DNA of 20,090 nt. Origin: JAJPJX01 sp964568355 (GTDB lineage Bacteria; Acidobacteriota; Terriglobia; Bryobacterales; Bryobacteraceae). The position numbers were made by a program, and so were the translations under genes. Every line of letters begins with the position of its first letter. The stretch's first letter is position 1. Below the pieces are notes generated by a model. That model was given only the letters and a program-made list of their open reading frames with translations, made no database searches and was not told the DNA's origin. The stretch spans positions 1 to 20,090 of the forward strand of contig CAZMRK010000428.1 in the NCBI GenBank assembly GCA_964568355.1, written 5' to 3'. Positions 7,779 to 14,236 of the stretch are shown piece after piece.

Positions 7779-8696
7779 ATGCCGTGGACTTTTGAAGAAC
7801 TGGATCCGGCCTATGGCCAGGTAACCGAAGGGCCGCTCTGGGATGGCTCGGCGCTGCTGTTCACCCGGATCCAGCAAAGCCGCATCATGCGGTTCGATCC
7901 CGCCAGCCGTGCGATTACCGTTTGGCGCGAGCATACCAGCTATGCGAACGGGCTGGCATTCGACGCCCAGGGGCGCCTCTACGCCTGCGTGGGGGGGGCC
8001 ACCGCGGACGATCGCCGCGTGGTGCGCTATGAGGCCGACGGCAGCGAAACGGTGCTGGCCGATCGCTACGAAGACAAGCGCCTGAATATTCCGAATGACG
8101 TTGTGGTGGACCGGGAAGGCTGCGTGTGGTTTACCGATCCCTTTTATGAAGGCGCCGCCGGCCCCTGGAGCGAAGACCGCGGAAATAAGGAACTGGAACA
8201 CGACTCGGTCTACCGCCTGGACCCGCAGGCCGACGGCGGCTACCGCATCCACCGCGTCACCTTCGATACGACGCGCCCCAACGGATTGTTTTTCTCCCCC
8301 GACTATCGCACGCTCTATGTCGCGCAGAGCGGGCGCAATCCGGATGAAAAGCGCCAGCTTCGCGCCTATCCCGTGCAGCCGGACAAAAGCCTGGGCTCTG
8401 CCGAAGTGCTGCATGATTTCGGCGCGCATCGCGGCATCGACGGCATGTGCATCGATACAGAAGGCAACATCATCGCCACGGCGGGATGGGAACTGGGCGG
8501 TCCCGGCCCCATGATTTACGTCTTCTCTCCCTCGGGCGAGGTGAAAGAGATGCATCCGGTGCCCTGCCGCCGTCCGACCAACTGCACCTTCGGGGGCCCG
8601 GACTTGAGCACCCTCTACGTCACGACCATTGAAGGCTTCCTGTTCCGCGCGCAGACCGAGCGCCAGGGCCTGCTGCTCTATCCTCGCAAGGGTTAG
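7779..8696 (+). CDS. SMP-30/gluconolactonase/LRE-like protein
   Basis: A 305-residue six-bladed beta-propeller of the SMP-30/gluconolactonase family. Expected metal-ligand residues are present: Glu17 in VTEGPLW, Asn168 in PNGLFFSPD and Asp221 in GIDGMCID. The substrate-site Asn is probably N106 in NIPNDVVVD. Family members hydrolyse sugar lactones or related esters using one divalent metal; the true substrate here cannot be predicted. No signal peptide is visible, so the protein should be cytoplasmic. ATG at 7779 has a good GAGGA 6 bases upstream, within a stem-loop region. Length is normal for the family. The ABC-F gene follows after 106 bases and probably has its own promoter. Confidence 0.88.
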   Translation: MPWTFEELDPAYGQVTEGPLWDGSALLFTRIQQSRIMRFDPASRAITVWREHTSYANGLAFDAQGRLYACVGGATADDRRVVRYEADGSETVLADRYEDKRLNIPNDVVVDREGCVWFTDPFYEGAAGPWSEDRGNKELEHDSVYRLDPQADGGYRIHRVTFDTTRPNGLFFSPDYRTLYVAQSGRNPDEKRQLRAYPVQPDKSLGSAEVLHDFGAHRGIDGMCIDTEGNIIATAGWELGGPGPMIYVFSPSGEVKEMHPVPCRRPTNCTFGGPDLSTLYVTTIEGFLFRAQTERQGLLLYPRKG

Positions 8697-8707
8697 CGCG
8701 GCTGCGA

Positions 8708-8713
8708 TACAAT
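8708..8713 (+). promoter_or_regulatory. Candidate -10 element for the ABC-F gene
   Basis: TACAAT matches the -10 consensus at five of six positions. The -35 region (near 8684-8689) is poor. Transcription from here would start near 8720 and give an ~83-base leader that begins just before the inverted repeats described next. Confidence 0.3.
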
Positions 8714-8722
8714 AGCAACGTA

Positions 8723-8814
8723 GTTTCAGTAAAACGCCGATGAAACAGTAAAGACTTACTCCATTTGTTCCTTTTGCCGCCCCAGGCGGCTTGCGAGGAG
8801 TGATGTCTTTACTG
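8723..8814 (+). promoter_or_regulatory. Structured leader of the ABC-F gene, possible attenuator
   Basis: Several pairings crowd into this leader. GTTTCA (8723-8728) pairs with TGAAAC (8741-8746). CAGTAAAGAC (8746-8755) is a perfect 10-base complement of GTCTTTACTG (8805-8814), which begins in the ABC-F start codon. GCCGCC (8776-8781) pairs with GGCGGC (8785-8790) just before the Shine-Dalgarno GAGGAG (8795-8800). AGTAA/TTACT (8747-8751, 8756-8760) is a competing small hairpin, and CAGTAAA occurs twice (8727, 8746). A minimal ORF ATG-AAA-CAG-TAA (8740-8751) overlaps the left arm of the 10-base repeat, so a ribosome sitting there would free the ABC-F start. The layout resembles leader-peptide control known for antibiotic-resistance ABC-F genes; this is inference, and the mini-ORF lacks a clear ribosome-binding site. 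Confidence 0.4.
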
Positions 8815-10380
8815 AACGTATCCGGGTTGGCGTTTGCCTATCCCTCCACAATCGAACTTTTTTGCGACGCCACATTTGCTGTCGATCCGAGCGACCGCCT
8901 GGCTCTGGTAGGTCCCAACGGCGCGGGGAAATCCACGCTGCTGCGGATTCTGGCGGGCGACCTGACCGCCTCGGGTGGAAGCATCGCCCGCCGGCGGGAT
9001 CTGCGTGTAGCGAGCGTCTCGCAAGAGCCGTCGGCCGGCGCGGCCCGCAGCCTCTTCGAATTTGTCTTCGAGGCACGGCCGGATCTGGCCGCGCTGAGGC
9101 GCAGGCTCGACGAACCGGCTTCGCCCGAAGAATACGCCGAGCTTCTCGACGGCTACAATACGGCCGGCGGCTATGACGCCGAGACCGCCACGGAGCGGAT
9201 CCTGGACGGCCTGGGCTTTACCGTGGAGGAGCGGGACTTGCCGCTGGATTGTATGTCGGGCGGGCAGCGCACGCGCGCAGCGCTGGCGCGAGGGCTGCAC
9301 GCCCCGGCGGATCTCCTGCTGCTCGACGAGCCCACCAATCACCTGGATATCGCGGCGCGCGAGTGGCTGGAGCGGCAACTGGCCGGACGAGCCGGCGCCT
9401 GCATCGTGGTGTCGCATGACCGCACGCTGCTGCGGCGTGTCGCGACGCGAGTCATCGAGATCGCGCGGGGAAGGATCTCGGTATTTGATGGCGGATTCGA
9501 CGAATACCGCGCGCACCGGGCGCTGCTCGACCGCCAGGCCTGGGACGAGTATGAGGGTCGCCTGCGGCGCCAGGCTGCCGCGGAGCAGGCCGCTCAGAAG
9601 CGCACCCAACTGGCCGTGAAGGTGGCCAAGGCGCCCCCAGGCATGCGCGCGTCGAAGGATTTCTATGCCGCGAAGGCGGCCAAAGTGGCGCGTACGGGCA
9701 GGCTGTTGCGCGAGCGGGTGGAACGCGAACCGGAGATCCGCAAGCCGTGGGAGGAGCAGCCGATCCCAGCGCTCCGGTTCCCCCAGGTAAGGCGCAGCGG
9801 GGATATCGCGCTATCGGTCAGCGAGTTGTCCAAAGGGTACGGCGGAAAGCGGCTGTTTTCCGATCTGAGCTTCCATCTGGCGCGGGGAGGACGCCTGGCC
9901 GTAACCGGTCCGAATGGAGCCGGGAAGAGTACACTCCTGCGCATTCTGGTGGGTGAGGAGGCAGCCGATGCAGGCCGCGTGCAGTTCGGCGCGCATGTCA
10001 CCGTGGGATATTATGCCCAGGACGCCGGCAGCCTTCCTGCCGATCAAACGGCGCTTACCATCTGCGGCACCGGTAGCGAGGCTCGCACGCTGCTGGGCTG
10101 CCTCAAGCTGCGTCCCGACCGCGTGAATCGCCCGATGGCGGAGCTGAGCGCCGGGGAGCGAGTGAAGGTGGTGCTGGTACGGCTGCTGCTCAGCGGATCC
10201 AACCTGCTGCTGCTCGATGAACCGACCAATCACCTGGAAATCGAGGCGCAGGAGGCACTGGAGCAGGCGCTGGCGCAGTTTCCCGGCACGCTGGTTATGG
10301 TTTCGCATGACCGGAGCTTCGTGGAGGGCCTGGGACCGTCGCTCAAGCAGTTGCTGCTCGGAGAGGTCCTTACGAGATGA
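8803..10380 (+). CDS. ABC-F family ATPase (ribosome-associated type)
   Basis: A 525-residue soluble protein with two ABC ATPase domains and no membrane segments, the ABC-F layout. Domain 1 has Walker A GPNGAGKST (37-45), signature MSGGQ (151-155), Walker B LLLLDEP with the TNHLD sequence (171-182) and switch His in VVSHD. Domain 2 has Walker A GPNGAGKST (369-377), signature LSAGE (448-452), LLLLDEPTNHLE and VMVSHD. Between them a charged, helical linker (~240-333) would reach the P-site tRNA in known members. Such proteins rescue stalled ribosomes or displace ribosome-targeting antibiotics; which subgroup this belongs to needs a tree. There is no long arm insertion in domain 1. ATG at 8803 was chosen because the sequence MSLLNVSGLAFAY fits a typical N-terminus; GAGGAG is unusually close (2-base gap). 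The last 11 bases overlap the convergent regulator gene. Confidence 0.9.
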   Translation: MSLLNVSGLAFAYPSTIELFCDATFAVDPSDRLALVGPNGAGKSTLLRILAGDLTASGGSIARRRDLRVASVSQEPSAGAARSLFEFVFEARPDLAALRRRLDEPASPEEYAELLDGYNTAGGYDAETATERILDGLGFTVEERDLPLDCMSGGQRTRAALARGLHAPADLLLLDEPTNHLDIAAREWLERQLAGRAGACIVVSHDRTLLRRVATRVIEIARGRISVFDGGFDEYRAHRALLDRQAWDEYEGRLRRQAAAEQAAQKRTQLAVKVAKAPPGMRASKDFYAAKAAKVARTGRLLRERVEREPEIRKPWEEQPIPALRFPQVRRSGDIALSVSELSKGYGGKRLFSDLSFHLARGGRLAVTGPNGAGKSTLLRILVGEEAADAGRVQFGAHVTVGYYAQDAGSLPADQTALTICGTGSEARTLLGCLKLRPDRVNRPMAELSAGERVKVVLVRLLLSGSNLLLLDEPTNHLEIEAQEALEQALAQFPGTLVMVSHDRSFVEGLGPSLKQLLLGEVLTR

Positions 10381-11020
10381 TGCCCTTGCGCACGGCGTAG
10401 AGAATCAACTCCGGCACCGTGTGCAGGTTGAGCTTTTGCAGAATGTGGGTGCGGTGCGTCTCCACGGTGTACAGACTGAGGTTGAGCATCGCCGCCACCT
10501 CCTTGTTGCTCTTGCCTTCGGCCAGCAGTTGCAAGATCTCCCGCTCGCGGTTGGTCAGCAGTTCGTAGGAGTCCTCCGCCCCCTGCCGTTCGAGCTGCCG
10601 CATGTAGTCTTCCACGAGAATCCGGCTGATCGCCGGACTGAAGAAGGACTTGCCTTCCGACAGCGCCCGAATGGCCGAGATCAGGTCCGCTTCGGCCGAA
10701 TCCTTCAGCAGGTAGGCGCGGGCGCCGGCCTTGAGTGCGCGGATCACGTAGCTCTCGTCCGAGTGCATGCTCAGGATCACGATCGCCGCCCGGGGGTTGC
10801 GTCCGACAATCTGACGCGCTGCTTCAATCCCGTTCAGGTTGGGCATGGCGATGTCCATCACCACGACGTCCGGATCCTCGGCTTCCGCCAGCTCCACGGC
10901 CTGACGCCCGTCCGAGGCCTCCCCCACCACGCTCAGGTTCGGCTGGCGCTCCAGCAGCAGCCGCAAGCCCTTGCGCATCACAGTATGGTCGTCGGCCAAC
11001 AGGATGCGGATCTTGCTCAT
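10370..11020 (-). CDS. NarL/FixJ-type response regulator (receiver plus LuxR HTH)
   Basis: A 216-residue DNA-binding response regulator. The receiver keeps all catalytic residues: acidic pair D10-D11 (LLADDH), phosphoacceptor D56 (VVVMDIAMP), switch S84 (VILSMHS) and K106 (YLLKDS). A LuxR/GerE helix-turn-helix fills the C-terminus, starting LTNREREILQLLAEGKSNKE and including TVETHRTHILQKL. Its ATG overlaps the TGA of the kinase gene by four bases (ATGA), so the two are translationally coupled and very probably partners. The 3' end overlaps the ABC-F gene tail to tail by 11 bases. Targets are unknown; the divergent region upstream of the kinase gene is an obvious first place to look for self-regulation. 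Confidence 0.93.
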   Translation of the reverse strand: MSKIRILLADDHTVMRKGLRLLLERQPNLSVVGEASDGRQAVELAEAEDPDVVVMDIAMPNLNGIEAARQIVGRNPRAAIVILSMHSDESYVIRALKAGARAYLLKDSAEADLISAIRALSEGKSFFSPAISRILVEDYMRQLERQGAEDSYELLTNREREILQLLAEGKSNKEVAAMLNLSLYTVETHRTHILQKLNLHTVPELILYAVRKGIIS

Positions 11021-12420
11021 CCGGCCGCCTCCAGTGCCGTACCTACCAGCGGCAGGTCAACGCTTACAAAGGTTCCGTGGCCGGGCTCCGACCGCACTAC
11101 GAAGGCGCCTCCCAGATGCGTCACGCGTTCTTCCATTCCCAGTAATCCCAATCCCCTGACGTGAGTGCTGTCGAACCCCTTGCCATCGTCCTCCACGCTT
11201 AGCGCGATCATCTCCGGCCGCTGGATCACCCGGATGCGTACGTGCCGCGCTCCGGCATGGCGGGCACAGTTGTTCAGCGCTTCCTGCACCACGCGGTAGA
11301 CGCAGGTCTTGTGCTCTTCCGGCAGGTCGTCGGCCACGTTTTCCGCAATCACCTCCACACCCATACCGGTGCGCTTGGAGATCTCCCGGGCCTGCCACTG
11401 TAAGGCAGGGATCAGGCCCAGATCGTCCAACATGGAGGGACGCAGCAGCAACGCCATGTTGCGGACCACGCTGACACTGCTTTCCGCCAGCTTGCGGATG
11501 GATTCGAGATGTCCGCGCAGTTCGCTGTTGCCGGCCGGCGCCACGGCGCTCACATTGCCCAGTTCCATCAGCAGCGCGCTCAGGGATTGACCCACTTCGT
11601 CGTGCAATTCCCGGGAAATGGCGCGGCGCTCCTGCTCCTGGGCATCGACCAGCCGGGCCGACAGATCCTTCAGCTCACCCTGGGCGAGCACGATCTCGCG
11701 ATAACGCAGGTCGGCATCCCGCGCCAGCCGCAGGGTATGGTGCATGGTGACGGCGGCCAGGGCGAGCCCCAAACCCAGCGCCACCGCCAACATCCAGGTC
11801 AGCCGGTGACGGAAGCCGTCAAAGATCTCTTCCAGTTCCTCGTCTCCGCTGCTCAACTCCTGTTCATTGACCCCGCCGATCTTGTCCGCAATCCGCAGCG
11901 TGTTGGCCCGGCGCGGAAACAGCTCCTGTTCCAGGAAGCTGCCGCTGCGCACCTGCCTCTCCCGGGCATTCCAGTGGAAGGTCGGCTCCAGCACGGCCCA
12001 GTACGAACGGATCTCCGCTTCAAGCTTCTGGAACGAACTGGCCTCATCCCCGGTCAAGGATTGGGAGTAGGTTCGTAGGGCCTCGTTCATCTCGGCGCTC
12101 ACCCGCTGGAGGTTGGCGCGATGCCCTTCGGCGCGGACCGAATCCCGTTCGAGCAGGAAGTCGCGGGTGAAGGTGCCGGAAAGATAGAGCGCGGAGCGAA
12201 TCTGCTCCAAGGCTCGGTTTCGCAGGAGGAACTTCTGTCGAATCTGTACGTTACGCAAGTGGATCTGATGTAGGACGTGAATCGAGTCAACGCCTACAAA
12301 GGCCATCAGAGCCAGCAAGCCTCCGAACCCGGCCAGCAAGGCCAATTGTGTTCCCGACTTGACCGGCTGGACGCTCCGGCTGGCGGTCACAGCCAATTCC
12401 CGTGGCTCCGGTCCACTCAT
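11017..12420 (-). CDS. Sensor histidine kinase, NarX/DegS class (HisKA_3)
   Basis: A 467-residue membrane histidine kinase. Transmembrane helices lie near residues 25-43 and 207-225 and flank a ~160-residue, mostly helical periplasmic region resembling four-helix-bundle sensors. A cytoplasmic helix then leads to the HisKA_3 dimerisation motif ERRAISRELHDEVGQ, where H273 is the phosphorylated His. The ATPase domain has the N box VVQEALNNCARHA (377-389), G1 box DDGKGF (411-416) and GLGLLGMEER plus GHGTF in the G2 region. The frame stays open for 150 codons upstream, but the ATG at 12420 (MSGPEPREL) puts a short cytoplasmic N-terminus directly before the first membrane helix and is preferred. 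No strong Shine-Dalgarno is adjacent. It is coupled to the regulator gene by an ATGA overlap. The stimulus cannot be predicted. Confidence 0.9.
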   Translation of the reverse strand: MSGPEPRELAVTASRSVQPVKSGTQLALLAGFGGLLALMAFVGVDSIHVLHQIHLRNVQIRQKFLLRNRALEQIRSALYLSGTFTRDFLLERDSVRAEGHRANLQRVSAEMNEALRTYSQSLTGDEASSFQKLEAEIRSYWAVLEPTFHWNARERQVRSGSFLEQELFPRRANTLRIADKIGGVNEQELSSGDEELEEIFDGFRHRLTWMLAVALGLGLALAAVTMHHTLRLARDADLRYREIVLAQGELKDLSARLVDAQEQERRAISRELHDEVGQSLSALLMELGNVSAVAPAGNSELRGHLESIRKLAESSVSVVRNMALLLRPSMLDDLGLIPALQWQAREISKRTGMGVEVIAENVADDLPEEHKTCVYRVVQEALNNCARHAGARHVRIRVIQRPEMIALSVEDDGKGFDSTHVRGLGLLGMEERVTHLGGAFVVRSEPGHGTFVSVDLPLVGTALEAAG

Positions 12421-12728
12421 TGCTAAGATAAGGGCGCTCTCCCCTTTGATGATATCCCTCCCGCTCAGTATTTTTTGGGTGGAGGCAAGCCACCGGCGGC
12501 GGCCGGTATCGCCTCGCAGGAGCGCGCAAAATACCATCCCGGCGGGATGGGAGAAACGTCGCAGAAGCCGTATTAATAGATTAATAGCCTGGCGCGGGGC
12601 TGCCTGTCGACCTTGGTGGGCGCCCCGCTTTCCTTGGAAAAGTTTCCATCTGCATTCGGGATCCGTGAGATCGCGCGGGGCGGAACTGGCTCGCGCCGGT
12701 GGATTATTTCTGTTCAGGAGCCTGACTG
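12421..12728. promoter_or_regulatory. 308-base divergent intergenic region
   Basis: No convincing gene lies here; the open frame continuing from the kinase is treated as fortuitous. It must contain promoters for the kinase operon (minus) and the Pal-like gene (plus). Visible structure: ACCGGC/GCCGGT (12492-12497, 12502-12507); a perfect odd palindrome at 12534-12550; and an AT-rich tandem repeat, ATTAATAG twice in a row, at 12572-12587. CAGGAG at 12715-12720 is the ribosome-binding site for the Pal-like gene. No promoter with two good hexamers stands out. Confidence 0.6.
12534..12550. promoter_or_regulatory. Perfect 17-base palindrome, operator candidate
   Basis: CCATCCCG and CGGGATGG are exact inverted copies around a single central G. 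The symmetry suits a dimeric DNA-binding protein. It lies 114 bases upstream of the kinase start on the minus strand, and 179 bases upstream of the Pal-like start. A NarL-type regulator, such as the one encoded by this operon, is one candidate binder; this is untested. Confidence 0.4.
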
Positions 12729-13490
12729 ATGAACGCGCGCCACACCAGCATCCTGCTGCTGGGTATGTCTGTTTTGCTGTTGGCAGGGGCTTGCAAGAAA
12801 AAGGTACCACCTCCCCCTCCGCCGGCTCCGCCGCCTCCCGCGGCGCCGGCCCCTGCTGCGAAACCCTCAATCACGTTCCGCGCGGAGCCTTCGAGCATCG
12901 ATCGGGGCCAGTCCGCGATGCTGCGGTGGAATGTCACCAATGCCAGCGAAATCAGCATCAATCAAGGGATCGGCACGGTGCAGGCGAGCGGGGAGCAGCG
13001 AGTTTCGCCCAACGACACCACCACGTATCGCCTGACCGCCAGAGGTGCCGGCGGTACCGAGCAGGCCACCGCCACGGTCAACGTTGTCGCGCCGCCCCCG
13101 CCGCCTCCTCCCAAACCTGCCGGGCCGTCGCTTGCCGACCGCCTCGCGCAGCTTCAAGACGCCTACTTCGATTTCGACAAGTCAACCATCCGTGCCGATG
13201 CCCGGGACGCGCTGACGCACGACGCCGAGGCCCTCAAATCGATTCTCAGTGATTTTCCGAATGCAGTCGTAGCCCTGGAAGGCTACTGCGACGACCGCGG
13301 CTCAGCCGAATACAACCTCGCGTTAGGCGACCGGCGAGCCACGGCAGCCAAGGAATTTATCGTTCAGTTAGGAGTTTCGGCCGACCGGATCAAGACCGTC
13401 AGCTACGGCAAAGAACGCCCCGTGTGTTCGGAGCAAACCGAAGAGTGCTGGCAGAAAAACCGCCGGGCACATTTCGCGCCGGGACAGTGA
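12729..13490 (+). CDS. Pal/OmpA-type peptidoglycan-binding lipoprotein with Ig-like domain
   Basis: A 253-residue outer-membrane lipoprotein. Signal peptide with lipobox LAGAC places the lipidated Cys at residue 22. Next come a proline-rich spacer (27-45), an Ig-like domain (46-120, ending in a TTTYRLTARG strand typical of bacterial Ig folds), a second proline run (122-130) and an OmpA/Pal domain (~138-250). The OmpA domain has YFDFDKSTIR, EGYCDDRGSAEYNLALGDRRA and SYGKERP. The usual GHTDERG is GYCDDRG (185-191), replacing His-Thr with Tyr-Cys; two more Cys (C233, C240) could pair with it. Such proteins tether the outer membrane to peptidoglycan and usually work with TolB, which is not encoded here. 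CAGGAG is 8 bases before the ATG. The gene stands alone, ending in a strong terminator. Confidence 0.9.
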   Translation: MNARHTSILLLGMSVLLLAGACKKKVPPPPPPAPPPPAAPAPAAKPSITFRAEPSSIDRGQSAMLRWNVTNASEISINQGIGTVQASGEQRVSPNDTTTYRLTARGAGGTEQATATVNVVAPPPPPPPKPAGPSLADRLAQLQDAYFDFDKSTIRADARDALTHDAEALKSILSDFPNAVVALEGYCDDRGSAEYNLALGDRRATAAKEFIVQLGVSADRIKTVSYGKERPVCSEQTEECWQKNRRAHFAPGQ

Positions 13491-13502
13491 AGCCCTCGCT
13501 TG

Positions 13503-13540
13503 GGGCAGGCCGGCTTCCGTAAGCGGCCTGCCCATTTTTT
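13503..13540 (+). terminator. Rho-independent terminator after the Pal-like gene
   Basis: GGGCAGGCCG (13503-13512) pairs perfectly with CGGCCTGCCC (13524-13533), giving a 10-bp GC-rich stem, an 11-base loop and then one A and six Ts (13535-13540). It starts 13 bases past the stop codon and isolates this gene from the sigma-factor gene. Confidence 0.92.
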
Positions 13541-13648
13541 CAGCGGCACCGGACCCAAGCCGCGCGCCGGCAAGCGGACAAACCAGGTCAACCGCTATCG
13601 CATAACATCGATACGCAGCGCGGATTCTTCTGTCCACTCGGAGGCACG

Positions 13649-13657
13649 TGTGATAAT
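13649..13657 (+). promoter_or_regulatory. Extended -10 promoter candidate for the sigma-factor gene
   Basis: TGTGATAAT combines the TG of an extended -10 with GATAAT (5 of 6 to consensus). Transcription would begin near 13664, which is the A of the ATG, implying a leaderless mRNA. Consistently, no Shine-Dalgarno lies at a useful distance (GGAG at ~13640 is too far). No clear -35 is seen. Confidence 0.35.
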
Positions 13658-13663
13658 TGGGCG

Positions 13664-14236
13664 ATGCCCGAGGATACCGCGATCGAAAGCACACCGGCAT
13701 CCTTTTCCCCTGACAGCGAAGAAGCACGGGCGCGGCTGGACGCGTGCTTTCGCCTGCAACACCGCGAGGTCGTGCGTGCGGTGCGTCCCTACACTCGCGA
13801 CGCAGCGACCGCGGAAGATCTGGCGCAAGAAGCATTTCTGCGCCTTTACCAGCACTACCGCATAGGCCGGACGGTCGAAAACGTGGTGGCGTGGACCCTT
13901 GCTGTGGCACGCAATCTCGCACGCGATCTGATGCGGAGGCACAGTCACGAGGATGTCGCGGCGCCCGAACAATGGATCACCCTGCTGGAAACCGTTCCCG
14001 GCACGACGGATTGCTGCGAGCGGGTGATCCTCGATCGGGAATCGTATGAGCGTGTCCGAGCGGTGATCGACACCCTGCCGCCAATGCAACGCAATTGTGT
14101 CCGGCTTTATGGCCAGGGATTGACTTTCAAGCAGATCGCGAGCCGGCAAGGCATTCCGTATCACCAGGCGGTAGTGCAAACCAAGTACGGTATCGACCGC
14201 GTCAAGCGTGTTCTCGCAGGACGCCGCACGCCATGA
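13664..14236 (+). CDS. ECF-family RNA polymerase sigma factor
   Basis: A 190-residue sigma factor with regions 2 and 4 only, as in the ECF group. Region 2 runs from about residue 25 to 92, including the core-binding motif AEDLAQEAFLRLY and the DNA-melting helix VVAWTLAVARNLARDLMRR. Region 4 covers about 137-186, with LPPMQRNCVRLYGQGLTFKQIA and a recognition helix near YHQAVVQTKYGIDRVKR. The first ~24 residues are a low-complexity N-terminal extension. It directs polymerase to a small set of promoters and is held inactive by its anti-sigma factor, encoded next with an ATGA overlap. ATG at 13664 is preferred on reading frame and on the promoter immediately upstream. Likely targets include the downstream transporter genes, by inference from order. 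Confidence 0.92.
   Translation: MPEDTAIESTPASFSPDSEEARARLDACFRLQHREVVRAVRPYTRDAATAEDLAQEAFLRLYQHYRIGRTVENVVAWTLAVARNLARDLMRRHSHEDVAAPEQWITLLETVPGTTDCCERVILDRESYERVRAVIDTLPPMQRNCVRLYGQGLTFKQIASRQGIPYHQAVVQTKYGIDRVKRVLAGRRTP

Noticed and set aside
7362..8555. A 397-codon open frame on the minus strand.
   Set aside because: It spans two well-supported plus-strand genes (lipoprotein and SMP-30-like) and has no recognisable motif.
8791..8802. A TTG start four codons upstream for the ABC-F protein.
   Set aside because: It would place the Shine-Dalgarno-like GAGGAG inside the coding sequence; ATG 8803 gives the typical N-terminus.
12807..12868. Repetitive CCX-rich DNA in the Pal-like gene, at first resembling a microsatellite.
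   Set aside because: It simply encodes the proline-rich spacer of the lipoprotein, and the codons vary.
12421..12870. A 150-codon in-frame upstream extension of the histidine kinase.
   Set aside because: It overlaps the divergent Pal-like gene start, is low in hydrophobic structure, and ATG 12420 sits properly before the first membrane helix.
14095..14232. A 46-codon upstream extension of the anti-sigma frame.
   Set aside because: It lies inside the sigma-factor region 4 coding sequence; the ATGA overlap start at 14233 gives a normal anti-sigma N-terminus.
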